A DNA stretch of 54,978 bases from Verrucomicrobiota bacterium JB024 (GTDB lineage Bacteria > Verrucomicrobiota > Verrucomicrobiia > Opitutales > Cerasicoccaceae): NCBI GenBank assembly GCA_030673825.1, contig JAUTCS010000001.1, positions 1 through 54,978 of the forward strand, in the 5' to 3' direction. Both the position numbers and the translations under genes were made by a program. Of this stretch, positions 1-9,023 are shown in pieces. Positions within the stretch are counted from its first letter, which is position 1; every line of letters starts with the position of its first letter. Below the pieces are notes generated by a model. The model was given only the letters and a program-made list of their open reading frames with translations, made no database searches and was not told the DNA's origin.

Positions 1-300
1 CCCCAAACCCTGCGGCAGCCGAGGGCTGCACCCTCGGTCCGTCGTACGTGCGGCGCACAAACGCCGGACCCACCATGACGTCTCTTCTGACACACGGCCA
101 GCCCAGCTAAATACGATATGCGGGTGGAGTCGAAAAGGTGGCGACCCAGTTTTGATGCTCCCTCAGCGTTTGTTGAAAAGAGCATAGCTCTTTTCAACAA
201 ACGCTGACGCGATGCGTAGCATCGAAAGTGCAGGCTGTGCCTGCCGCGGGTCCGGGCTGCGTAAGCCCGCGCGGGGTTTGGGGGTGCGGAGCCCCCAACC
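1..300. repeat. array of short perfect hairpins, no gene
   Basis: No credible coding region. The stretch is built from short inverted repeats with tiny loops. They are: CCGAGGG/CCCTCGG at 19-37; a 21-bp perfect stem at 163-183/187-207 with an ATA loop; CGATGC/GCATCG at 210-224 with loop GTA; GCAGGC/GCCTGC at 230-244 with loop TGT; GGGCT/AGCCC near 254-268; and a GGGGG/CCCCC stem near 280-298. The stems share no common sequence, only the design of stem, 3-6 nt loop and stem. It lies downstream of the GspF-like gene on the minus strand, so it could end that transcript, but no T-tract follows any stem. It may belong to a dispersed palindromic repeat family. Confidence 0.7.
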
Positions 301-313
301 TCTCCCGGTTGAG

Positions 314-1282
314 TTACTTCATGACCTCGTTGATCTGGTTGAAGTAGCCGGCGTAGAAGGTGATGATCTGGGCGGCGACCATGACGGCGACGGCGAGGAA
401 GATAAGCATGGGGTAGAGGATCATGGCGACGCCGAGGCCGACGTTGGCCTTGTCCTGGTAGCGGCGGCCGAGCATGGCGAGGCTGGCGTCGAGCTGGCCG
501 CTGCGTTCGCCGCTGGTGTAGAGGGCGACGAAGTCCTCCGGGAAGCACCCGAGCGCGGCGAGGTGGCGGCTGGGCGGTTCGCCCCGGTTGACGGCCTCGC
601 GGATGGTTTGTCCGGCTTTGCGCAGGCGGGCGTTGCCGGTGATGGCGGTGGCCCCGGCCCAGCTCTCGCCGATGGGCAGTCCTGCTTCGAGGAAGCTTTT
701 CAGCCCGAAGGCCAGGTCGGCCATGCGCTGGCCGCGCCCGTAGCCGCGCAGGCCGGGCAGCAGGTTCATGACGAAGGGCACGACCGGGCTGTTGGTCTTG
801 GCCAGCCAGGCGACGAAGAGGATGACGGCCCAGAGCGGTCCCAGGGGCAGGAGCAGGTTTTTCAGGAAAACGGCGGTGTCGAAGTGAAACCCTGTTTGCG
901 AATCGACCAGTGCGAGGATGGCGTGGCAGAGGATGCCCAGGTGCAGCACGCCCAGCGGGTAGAGGCAGGCCAGCAGGCACTTCATCTGTGTCCCGGCGAT
1001 GCGTTTGTGGCGCTCGGCGAGGTTGAGCAGGGTCTGGGGGAGCTGCCCGGTGAGGGAGGCGGCCTTGAGAAAGAGCCGGTCCGCGTGCGGCAGCCAGTCC
1101 GGGGCCTGGTCGAGCATATCGGCCACACTGTGGCCGGTGTCGAGGACTGCGGCCATGGCCAGCCGGTCGCGGGCCGGAGGGCCGGAGGCGGCCTCCAGGG
1201 CGGCGCTCAGGCCCATCCCTGCTTCGAGGATCTGGCCCAGTTGCAGGTACCACGCGCTCAACTGTTTATGTGAAAGATTCAT
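314..1282 (-). CDS. GspF/PilC-family inner-membrane protein
   Basis: A 322-residue protein with the two repeated T2SF domains typical of GspF/PilC, the polytopic inner-membrane platform of type II secretion and type IV pilus machines. The first domain covers about residues 5-125 (LSAWYLQLGQILEAGMGLSAAL is the usual start of the repeat) and the second about 185-310 (MADLAFGLKSFLEAGLPI). Hydrophobic segments lie near 100-125, 138-160 and 288-312, fitting the family's three-helix layout. At 322 residues it is shorter than the usual 400 or so, lacking an N-terminal extension. No other secretion or pilus gene is adjacent, so which machine it serves cannot be told here. The giant prepilin-like protein at 34196-37783 shows that such substrates exist in this genome. 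It is divergent from tig. Confidence 0.82.
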   Translation of the reverse strand: MNLSHKQLSAWYLQLGQILEAGMGLSAALEAASGPPARDRLAMAAVLDTGHSVADMLDQAPDWLPHADRLFLKAASLTGQLPQTLLNLAERHKRIAGTQMKCLLACLYPLGVLHLGILCHAILALVDSQTGFHFDTAVFLKNLLLPLGPLWAVILFVAWLAKTNSPVVPFVMNLLPGLRGYGRGQRMADLAFGLKSFLEAGLPIGESWAGATAITGNARLRKAGQTIREAVNRGEPPSRHLAALGCFPEDFVALYTSGERSGQLDASLAMLGRRYQDKANVGLGVAMILYPMLIFLAVAVMVAAQIITFYAGYFNQINEVMK

Positions 1283-1385
1283 GGCCGGGGTGAAAATGGT
1301 TCGCCGGGGACGTTACTCAGGCCTTGACCCGGAGGCATTCCTGGGCAATATCCGGCATCTTTTGCTCAACGATCCTGCAATTCCC

Positions 1386-2723
1386 GTGAATATACAAGTC
1401 GAAGATATCAACGACACCCGTAAGCTCGTGACGGTCACTGTCACCCGTGACGAAATCGTCGAAAAGGAAGCCAGCCTCCTGGGCGACTTCGCCAAGCAGG
1501 CGCGCCTGCCCGGGTTCCGCCCCGGCAAGGCCCCCAAGGACATGGTCAAGAAGCGCTATGCCAAGGAAATCCAGCAGGAAGTCCGCCAGAAGATCGTCAG
1601 CGAGGCCTATAAGAAGGCCATCGACGACTCCGGCCTGAACGTGATCAGCCTCGTCGAGCTGGCCGACCCGGAATTTCCCGAAGCAGGCGACACCGTCCTG
1701 AAGTTCACCCTGGACATCAAGCCCGAGTTTGAAGTGCCCGAGTACAAGGGCCTGGAAATTTCCGTGCCCAAGACCGAGGTGACCGACCACGAGCTCGAGC
1801 ACGCCCGCGACCACATCCTCGGCCAGCGCGCCGAGTTCAATGTCGTGGACCAGCCCGCCAAGAAGGGCGACTACGTGAAAGTTTCCTACGAAGGCAAGAT
1901 CGGCGACGAACTCGTGGCCGACCTCGTGCCCGAGCAGCCCATCTTCGGCACTCAGAAGAACACCTGGGAAGAAGCCGGTGCCGAGCACGGCCCGGGCGTG
2001 AAGGCTGTCGTCGAAGGCATCATCGGCATGAAGGCCGGGGACGTGAAGGACGAGGACGAGACCTTCCCCGAGGACTACGAGCTTGAGCCCATGCGCGGCA
2101 AGACCGTCACCTACCACATCGAGGTGCACGAGGTCCGCGAGCGCATCCTGCCCGAGATCAACGAAGAATTTCTGAAGACCTTCCAGGTCGAAACCGAGGA
2201 AGAGTTTAACAACCGCATCCGCGACGACATCAAGTCGCAGAAGGAGCAGTCCAACGAGCAGAGCAAGCGCGAACAGGCCGCTGGCAAGCTCGCCGAAAAG
2301 GTTGAATTCCCGCTGCCCGAGAGTCTCGTGGAGGAAGAAACCCAGAGCCTGCTGGCCGACTTCATGCGCCGCGGCATGGCCCAGGGTGCGACCCAGGAGC
2401 AGTTCGAGGAGCGCAAGGAAGAGCTTTACGCCGGTGCCCGTGACGCCGCCCAGAAGCGTGTCAAGGCCCAGATGATCCTGACCGAAGTCGCCAAAAAGGA
2501 AGACCTCAAGGTCGAGAACGAGGACCTCAACCGCGCCATTTACATGGAGGCGATGTCCCAGCGCAAGAAGCCGGACGAGCTCGTCAAGGAGCTTCAGAAG
2601 GACCGCCAGCGCGTGATCGAGATGCAGCGGAACATCCTTATTAACAAGGCGCTTGATTTCCTGGTCAAGGAGGCTACCGTAACCGAAACGGAACCCGAAG
2701 AAGCTCATTCGCATTCGCACTGA
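1386..2723 (+). CDS. tig: trigger factor, ribosome-bound chaperone/prolyl isomerase
   Basis: Trigger factor binds the ribosomal exit tunnel and shields nascent chains. The N-terminal ribosome-binding domain carries the family signature GFRPGKAPKDMVKKRY at about residues 40-55. The FKBP-like PPIase domain follows (KKGDYVKVSYEGKI, from about 160), and the C-terminal helical arms fill the rest. The tail ends in a His-rich EEAHSHSH. I chose the GTG at 1386 because it begins the typical N-terminus VNIQVEDINDTRK and gives 445 residues, normal for the family; the open frame continues upstream into antisense of the GspF-like gene. An ATG at 1281 is the alternative but adds 35 atypical residues. It is followed by clpP 30 bp downstream and then clpX, the widely conserved tig-clpP-clpX order. 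Confidence 0.95.
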   Translation: MNIQVEDINDTRKLVTVTVTRDEIVEKEASLLGDFAKQARLPGFRPGKAPKDMVKKRYAKEIQQEVRQKIVSEAYKKAIDDSGLNVISLVELADPEFPEAGDTVLKFTLDIKPEFEVPEYKGLEISVPKTEVTDHELEHARDHILGQRAEFNVVDQPAKKGDYVKVSYEGKIGDELVADLVPEQPIFGTQKNTWEEAGAEHGPGVKAVVEGIIGMKAGDVKDEDETFPEDYELEPMRGKTVTYHIEVHEVRERILPEINEEFLKTFQVETEEEFNNRIRDDIKSQKEQSNEQSKREQAAGKLAEKVEFPLPESLVEEETQSLLADFMRRGMAQGATQEQFEERKEELYAGARDAAQKRVKAQMILTEVAKKEDLKVENEDLNRAIYMEAMSQRKKPDELVKELQKDRQRVIEMQRNILINKALDFLVKEATVTETEPEEAHSHSH

Positions 2724-2753
2724 GCCGCTTAGGGCCCAGCATCGAATACCACA

Positions 2754-3347
2754 GTGAGCTACATTATTCCTTTCATCACCGAACGCGACGGTCGCTCCGA
2801 GCGCCGCGATGACATTTACAGCCGCCTGCTGCGGGACCGCATCGTCTTCATCGGCACGCCGATTTACGACGAGGTGGCCAACGCCGTGGTCGCCCAGTTG
2901 CTGTTTTTGCAGATGGATGATCCGAAGAAGGACATCCACATCTACATCAACTCGCCCGGCGGCAGTGTCACGGCCGGGATGGCCATCTATGACACGATGA
3001 ACTTCCTGCACTGCGACGTGGTCACGTACTGCGTCGGCATGGCCGCCAGCATGGCGACCGTGCTGCTGGCCGCAGGAACGAAGGGCAAGCGCTACGCCCT
3101 GCCCAACAGCCGTGTCATGATTCACCAGCCCACGGGCGGTGCCACCGGCCAGACCTCGGACATCTCCATCGCCGCGAAGGAAATCCTGCGCTGGCGCCAG
3201 ACGATCAACACCGTCCTGGCCAAGCACTCCGGCCAGACCGAGGAGAAGATCAACGCCGACTCCGACCGCGACTACTACATGACTGCGCAGGAAGCCTCCG
3301 CATACGGTCTGGTGGACAAGGTGATCGAAAACAAGCCCGCTCAGTAA
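2754..3347 (+). CDS. clpP: ATP-dependent Clp protease proteolytic subunit
   Basis: ClpP is the tetradecameric serine peptidase chamber that degrades proteins fed to it by ClpX or ClpA. The 197-residue protein is of normal length. The catalytic triad is visible as S99 in [10 protein letters not shown]124 in MIHQPTGG and D173 in the DRDYYM segment, together with the [11 protein letters not shown] signature at about 65-75. The start is GTG at 2754, which begins the canonical SYIIPFITE; no strong Shine-Dalgarno is seen. It lies between tig and clpX and is probably co-transcribed with tig. Confidence 0.97.
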   Translation: MSYIIPFITERDGRSERRDDIYSRLLRDRIVFIGTPIYDEVANAVVAQLLFLQMDDPKKDIHIYINSPGGSVTAGMAIYDTMNFLHCDVVTYCVGMAASMATVLLAAGTKGKRYALPNSRVMIHQPTGGATGQTSDISIAAKEILRWRQTINTVLAKHSGQTEEKINADSDRDYYMTAQEASAYGLVDKVIENKPAQ

Positions 3348-3435
3348 CGCGTCGAACCGCGATTATTGCGGTTGCACAAGCGCGTACTTTTCTTAAACCT
3401 CGGAATTTCGTCCGTTCCGGCGGACTCGCATCGCC

Positions 3436-4743
<1,308 letters not shown>

Positions 4744-4773
4744 GTGAATTTTGATTAAGGATAGCTTCTACTG

Positions 4774-4800
4774 CCGCAAACTTAAACTTATGGTTTGCGG
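4774..4800 (+). terminator. possible weak terminator after clpX
   Basis: CCGCAAAC at 4774-4781 is complementary to GTTTGCGG at 4793-4800, with an 11-nt AT-rich loop. There is no T-tract behind it, so intrinsic termination is doubtful. A further TAAGGAT/ATCCTTA pair flanks the hairpin and could extend the structure. Confidence 0.35.
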
Positions 4801-4829
4801 TCCTAGGGTTAATCCTTATACGTGGGCGC

Positions 4830-5738
4830 ATGTTTATGCGCTACGTTACACTTGCTTTTGCCGCCTGGCTGCTGGGGGTGCTGCCGGCGTCCGCGCTTGT
4901 TAATAGCGGTAATCCCGGGGGCAACCGCAGTGCTCCCACCGGTGTGAATGGTGAGCCGGCGGATCCCGGTTTCGCGTATGTCGGGCAGCTCGGAGCCGCC
5001 ACGGGCGTTTATCTGGGCAATGGCTGGGTCCTGACTGCCCGGAATCTGCCGCCGAAGGACCTGACGGTCAACGGGACCACGTATCCCTGGGACGGCGTCA
5101 GCGATTACAAATTTCCCGATGCCGCCCTGCGCCTGTATCGTCTGGCGCGGTGGCCGGATATGCCCGCCCTGTCCATTTCCTCCAGCACTCCCGGCAAGGG
5201 GCAGCTCGTTGTCATGGTTGGAGCAGGCCGTCAGGCCGAAAGCCAGCTGACCTATTGGAATGTGAACCGTGCGGCGGGTGACGAGTGGGCTTGGGCCGAG
5301 GTTCCCAGCCGCGAGCTGGGCAACACCGCCGGTATCGTCTGCACCGGGGACTGCGGCCCGAGCTGGGGCACGAACCGCATTTCCGGTTTTTACCCGCACC
5401 CGAAGCTGGGGGCGCTCCTGGTGACTGACTTTTCGGACGGGCCGCCCCTGGGCACGGATTTCGAGGCGCAGGCGGTCAACTACGACACCGGTGGGGCCAT
5501 TTTCGCCAAGACCGACGACGTCTGGGAACTGGCCGGGATCATCCTCACGGTGACCGAGCTTTACCCTGGTCAGCCCGAAGTCGTGCGCCCCGAAGGCAAA
5601 TCCCTGCGCATCGGTTCGGCGGTTTACGGTAATCTGACCCTTTCGGTCAACCTCGCCCCCTACCGGCACCGGATCATGGAGATCACCGGCCTGAATGCCG
5701 CTTCGGCTCCCCGGGTTGCGCAAGATACGGCCCGGTAG
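4830..5738 (+). CDS. secreted trypsin-fold protein, catalytic residues lost
   Basis: A 302-residue exported protein with an N-terminal signal peptide (hydrophobic core ending ...LPASA at about residue 22). It is a close tandem paralogue of the next gene: both share APTG, GEPxDPG, GVYLGNGWVLTAR, YxWDG and a C-terminal EAQAV block. The peptidase residues are gone here. The histidine of TARH is asparagine (TARNLP, about residue 72) and the serine of DSGGP is threonine (DTGGA, about residue 220); only the aspartate in FPDAALRLY seems kept. It also lacks the PEP-CTERM anchor of its neighbour and ends in a polar tail. The start is ATG 4830, with ATG 4836 as an alternative. It is probably a non-enzymatic binding or decoy protein; activity is not expected. 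Confidence 0.8.
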   Translation: MFMRYVTLAFAAWLLGVLPASALVNSGNPGGNRSAPTGVNGEPADPGFAYVGQLGAATGVYLGNGWVLTARNLPPKDLTVNGTTYPWDGVSDYKFPDAALRLYRLARWPDMPALSISSSTPGKGQLVVMVGAGRQAESQLTYWNVNRAAGDEWAWAEVPSRELGNTAGIVCTGDCGPSWGTNRISGFYPHPKLGALLVTDFSDGPPLGTDFEAQAVNYDTGGAIFAKTDDVWELAGIILTVTELYPGQPEVVRPEGKSLRIGSAVYGNLTLSVNLAPYRHRIMEITGLNAASAPRVAQDTAR

Positions 5739-5809
5739 TCCGGAAAAATGCAGACTTGAGAAAACAGGGCTTTCAGTCATTTTAGGCGGCAGACGCTTCT
5801 ACCCCCATT

Positions 5810-6751
5810 ATGTCTTTTCGAGTTCTTTTGTCTGCCTTGATGGCAGTGGTGCTGCCTGCCCTCGTCTCGCAGGCAATCGTAAATATATACGCCCCCACGG
5901 GTAATACCTCCGCCCCGACCGGTACAGGCGGCGAGCCCTCTGACCCGGGCTGGAACAGCGCGGGCGTGGTCAGTAACGGGACCGGAAACTCCTCCGGCGT
6001 ATATTTGGGCAACGGTTGGGTGCTGACCGCCCGCCATGTCGGTGCGGGGACTTTCATTGACTCCAGTGGGACGAGCTATGCCTGGGATGGGGCGACCGCC
6101 CACGATATCACCGGGACGGACTTGACGCTGTTCAAGCTGGCCGAGACTCCGGAATTGCCCGCGGCGACGCTGGCGACTTCCGCCCCGACCACCGGCTCGC
6201 AGGTCGTCATGATCGGTAACGGTCGCAGCCCGACCTCGGACACGTCCACCCTTTACTATGTGGACACCGATACGGATCCCTATACTTGGAGTACGACACC
6301 TTTCGCGGGCTGGGATTCAACCGCCAGGGGCTACCTGACCAACAGCACGCTGGATATGCGTTGGGGGACCAACACCATTGAGGCTTACGGCTTTGGGACC
6401 GGCACGCTGAGCGGTATCGGCTATTACTTTTACACGGATTTTGACCTGACTGGCGGTACCACCTACGAGGCGCAGGCCGTGGCCCGGGATTCGGGCGGAC
6501 CAGTCTTTTACTACGACGGAAGCCAATGGGTGCTGGCCGGGCTGATGGTGACGGTGGGAACCTTTTCCGGCCAGCCCAGTTTCTCGGCTTTTGGAGGAAA
6601 CGTCACCTATGCCGTCGATCTGTCCAAATACGCAGACCAGATCAACGGACTGATTCCCGAACCTGCGCGATACGCGATGTTGGCCGGCCTGATCGCCGTC
6701 CTCGTGATTCCCCGGCTGCGGCGCAGACTTCGCTCCCCTGTCAACGCCTGA
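5810..6751 (+). CDS. trypsin-like serine peptidase with PEP-CTERM anchor
   Basis: A 313-residue exported protein of the trypsin fold. It has a signal peptide to about residue 22, then a peptidase domain with an apparently complete triad: H76 in LTARHVG, D104 in GTDLTLFKL and S229 in RDSGGPVF. The C-terminus is a PEP-CTERM sorting signal: IPEP at about 282-285, a hydrophobic helix and an Arg-rich end (RLRRRLR). By family knowledge, exosortase cuts near PEP and the protein is processed at the cell envelope, often with exopolysaccharide. It lies 71 bp after its catalytically dead paralogue, so the two are probably co-expressed. The substrate cannot be read from the sequence. Confidence 0.85.
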   Translation: MSFRVLLSALMAVVLPALVSQAIVNIYAPTGNTSAPTGTGGEPSDPGWNSAGVVSNGTGNSSGVYLGNGWVLTARHVGAGTFIDSSGTSYAWDGATAHDITGTDLTLFKLAETPELPAATLATSAPTTGSQVVMIGNGRSPTSDTSTLYYVDTDTDPYTWSTTPFAGWDSTARGYLTNSTLDMRWGTNTIEAYGFGTGTLSGIGYYFYTDFDLTGGTTYEAQAVARDSGGPVFYYDGSQWVLAGLMVTVGTFSGQPSFSAFGGNVTYAVDLSKYADQINGLIPEPARYAMLAGLIAVLVIPRLRRRLRSPVNA

Positions 6752-6797
6752 GCGGATTCCGCCAGGTAAAGCCGCTTCACTGACCCAGTGGAGGTAC

Positions 6798-6846
6798 AAA
6801 AAAGCCTTGGGACCGGCGGCAGAAGGCCGCGCGCATCCCAAGGCTT
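6798..6846 (-). terminator. Rho-independent terminator of the M42 peptidase gene
   Basis: An 11-bp perfect stem, AAGCCTTGGGA at 6802-6812 with TCCCAAGGCTT at 6836-6846. On the minus strand it is followed by TTTTTT (complement of 6798-6803). It lies 24 bp beyond the stop of the minus-strand peptidase gene and also separates it from the convergent PEP-CTERM gene. Confidence 0.88.
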
Positions 6847-6869
6847 GGAAATATCTCTGAGGCTATGGC

Positions 6870-7943
6870 TTACCAGATGCCGCGCTCGCCCTTTTTCAGG
6901 CTGAGGGCAAAGGCGGTGATCAGCTTGACCGTGTTCTCCACGTCGGCCAGGTCCACGACCTCGCTGGGTGTGTGCATGTAGCGCAACGGGATCGAAACCA
7001 CGGCGGCGGCGACCCCCTCGCGGGCCATCTGGATGGCGCGGGCGTCGGTGCCGGTCGGGCGCGGCTCGCACTCGACCTGGTAGGGGATCTTTTCCTTTTC
7101 CGCGCAGGCCACGAGGCGTTCGAAGACGAAGGGGTTGATGTTCGGCCCGCGACCGATGATCGGTCCGCCGCCGAGCTTCTGCAGGCCGTACTGCTTCGGG
7201 TCGCAGTCGGGGTGGTCGGTGGCGTGGCCGACATCCACGGCGATACCGATGTCGGGCTTGACCGCGTAGCTGGCGGTGATGGCGCCACGGGTGCCGATCT
7301 CTTCCTGGGTGGTGGCCACGCTGACGACCTTGGCGGTGAGTTTCTTCTTCGTTTCGGCGAGGCGGCGCAGGGTTTCGCTGACCACGTAGCAGCCGCTCTT
7401 GTTGTCAAAGGCGCGGGAAGCGCCGACCGTGCCGTGGATCAGTTCGAAGTTGTGCTGGTAAACGACCGGATCGCCGATGGATACACGTTCCAGGGCCTCT
7501 TCCTGGCTCTTCGCGCCGATGTCGATCCACATGTCGTGGATTTCGGGGACCTTTTTGCGGTCCTCGGGGCTCATGAGGTGGATCGCGCGCTTGCCGGTGA
7601 CGCCGGTGACGTCGCCCTTCTTGTTGAGCACAACCACGCGGCGACCGGGGATCATGATTTTGTCGTGGCCGCCGAGCACGTCAAAGTACACAAAGCCGTT
7701 CTTGTCGATATAGCGGATGATGAGGCCCAGCTCGTCCATGTGCCCGGCCAGCATGAGGGTCGGGTTGCCCTTCGGGTTGAGGGTGGCCAGACGGTTGCCC
7801 ATGGCGTCCTTCTCGTAGGTGTCGGCGGCGGGCTTGAGGAATTTGTCCAGCACGGCCTGGGCTTCGTTTTCGGCGCCGGTGGGAGAGCGGGCGTCGAGCA
7901 GCGCTTGGAGAAAAGATGGGACGGTGGTTTGTTTTTTGGCCAT
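6870..7943 (-). CDS. M42 family metallo-aminopeptidase
   Basis: A 357-residue cytoplasmic protein of the M42 (glutamyl aminopeptidase/endoglucanase M) family, tetrahedral-complex aminopeptidases that trim peptides. The co-catalytic metal ligands are visible in order: His of AGHMDELG, Asp of FDNKSG, Glu pair of TQEEIGTRG, Asp of VDVGHATD and His of YMHTPSEV. The start was set at the ATG at 7943 (MAKKQTTVPSF). A longer reading from 7979 adds 12 residues with no family match. It stands alone between convergent and divergent neighbours, with its own terminator. Confidence 0.92.
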   Translation of the reverse strand: MAKKQTTVPSFLQALLDARSPTGAENEAQAVLDKFLKPAADTYEKDAMGNRLATLNPKGNPTLMLAGHMDELGLIIRYIDKNGFVYFDVLGGHDKIMIPGRRVVVLNKKGDVTGVTGKRAIHLMSPEDRKKVPEIHDMWIDIGAKSQEEALERVSIGDPVVYQHNFELIHGTVGASRAFDNKSGCYVVSETLRRLAETKKKLTAKVVSVATTQEEIGTRGAITASYAVKPDIGIAVDVGHATDHPDCDPKQYGLQKLGGGPIIGRGPNINPFVFERLVACAEKEKIPYQVECEPRPTGTDARAIQMAREGVAAAVVSIPLRYMHTPSEVVDLADVENTVKLITAFALSLKKGERGIW

Positions 7944-8046
7944 AGGGGAGTAAAATGTCCAAAAACACGGCATTCGCAAAATGTTTTTTTGATGGGCAAG
8001 CGGCGCGCCTGCCTTATACCTCTTAATCCCTTACCCCGGAACCATT

Positions 8047-8781
8047 ATGAGGATTTATCCCGCAATCGACATCAAGCACGGCTCCTGCGTCCGCCTGACC
8101 CAGGGCCTCGAAGACCAGGAAACCGAGTATTTTCACGATCCGCTGGAGCCGGCGCGCATTTTTAAGGCAGCCGGGGCGGAGTGGGTCCACGTGGTGGACC
8201 TCGACGGAGCCTTTAACGGCAAACCCGCGAATTTCTCCATCGTCGAGCAGATCGCCGCGCTCGGGCTCAAGGTCGAGTTCGGCGGGGGCATCCGCGAGCT
8301 GGTAGACGCCGAGGCGCTGCTGGAGGCCGGAGTCAGCCGCATCGTCGTGGGCACCCGCGCGTGCAAGGACCACGCCTTCGTCGAGGAACTGCTTAAGCGC
8401 TGGCCCGAGCAGCTCGCCATCGGCATCGACGCCCGCGAGGGCAAGGTCGCCGTGCGCGGCTGGGTCGAGGTGACCGACATGCCCGCCATCAGCTTTGCCC
8501 AAAAGCTGGCCGAGGCCGGCGTGCAGCGGATCATCTACACCGACATCAGCACGGACGGCATGATGGTCGGCCCGAACTTCGAGGGGCAGGAGGAAATGCT
8601 CAACGCCGTGCCGATCCAGGTCATCGCCTCGGGCGGAGTCAGCGACCTGCACGATCTCACCGTGTACACGGAGATGGCCGCCCGCTGCCCGAACCTCGAT
8701 GGCGTCATCGTCGGCAAGGCCCTCTACGAAAAAAAGTTTACCGTGAAGGAGGCGCTCGACGTCGCCGCCGCCACGGTCTGA
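8047..8781 (+). CDS. hisA: phosphoribosylformimino-AICAR ribotide isomerase
   Basis: HisA catalyses the Amadori rearrangement of ProFAR to PRFAR, the fourth step of histidine synthesis. It is a 244-residue beta/alpha barrel of normal length. The two catalytic aspartates are D8 (YPAIDIKHG) and D128 (IGIDAR). Two phosphate-binding halves are seen as EFGGGIR and IASGGVSD. No other his gene is nearby, so the pathway is scattered in this genome. A strong terminator follows the stop. Confidence 0.96.
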   Translation: MRIYPAIDIKHGSCVRLTQGLEDQETEYFHDPLEPARIFKAAGAEWVHVVDLDGAFNGKPANFSIVEQIAALGLKVEFGGGIRELVDAEALLEAGVSRIVVGTRACKDHAFVEELLKRWPEQLAIGIDAREGKVAVRGWVEVTDMPAISFAQKLAEAGVQRIIYTDISTDGMMVGPNFEGQEEMLNAVPIQVIASGGVSDLHDLTVYTEMAARCPNLDGVIVGKALYEKKFTVKEALDVAAATV

Positions 8782-8806
8782 GCCATTTATCGCTTTTAGA
8801 AACAAG

Positions 8807-8840
8807 AAGAGACGGGGAGCCTTCCCCGTCTCTTTTGTTG
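8807..8840 (+). terminator. Rho-independent terminator of hisA
   Basis: A 12-bp perfect stem, AAGAGACGGGGA at 8807-8818 with TCCCCGTCTCTT at 8823-8834, a 4-nt loop, then a T-rich run. It sits 26 bp after the hisA stop. Confidence 0.92.
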
Positions 8841-8913
8841 TAAACACCTGTAAGTTTTCCGTCTGGCCTGGATCAAAGACGACTGAGTCGCGGCCCCGAC
8901 GATGTGATTCCAA

Positions 8914-8950
8914 CAAAAAAGAGCCATGACCCGGAAGGCTCATGGCTCTT
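8914..8950 (-). terminator. Rho-independent terminator of the H1-tailed dehydrogenase gene
   Basis: An 11-bp perfect stem, AAGAGCCATGA at 8919-8929 with TCATGGCTCTT at 8940-8950. On the minus strand it runs into a T-tract (complement of 8915-8920). It lies 73 bp beyond the stop of the minus-strand gene. Confidence 0.9.
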
Positions 8951-9023
8951 GTACGAAAAGGTAGACGTGTGAGAGCGTGCGTCGGTGAACAAACGACGCG
9001 ATCAGCGTAACCGCTTCGCGCGC

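Noticed and set aside
1317-3227. A 636-codon minus-strand frame opposite tig and clpP.
   Set aside because: tig and clpP are certain, and the antisense translation has only repeated G, V, L and D without a fold.
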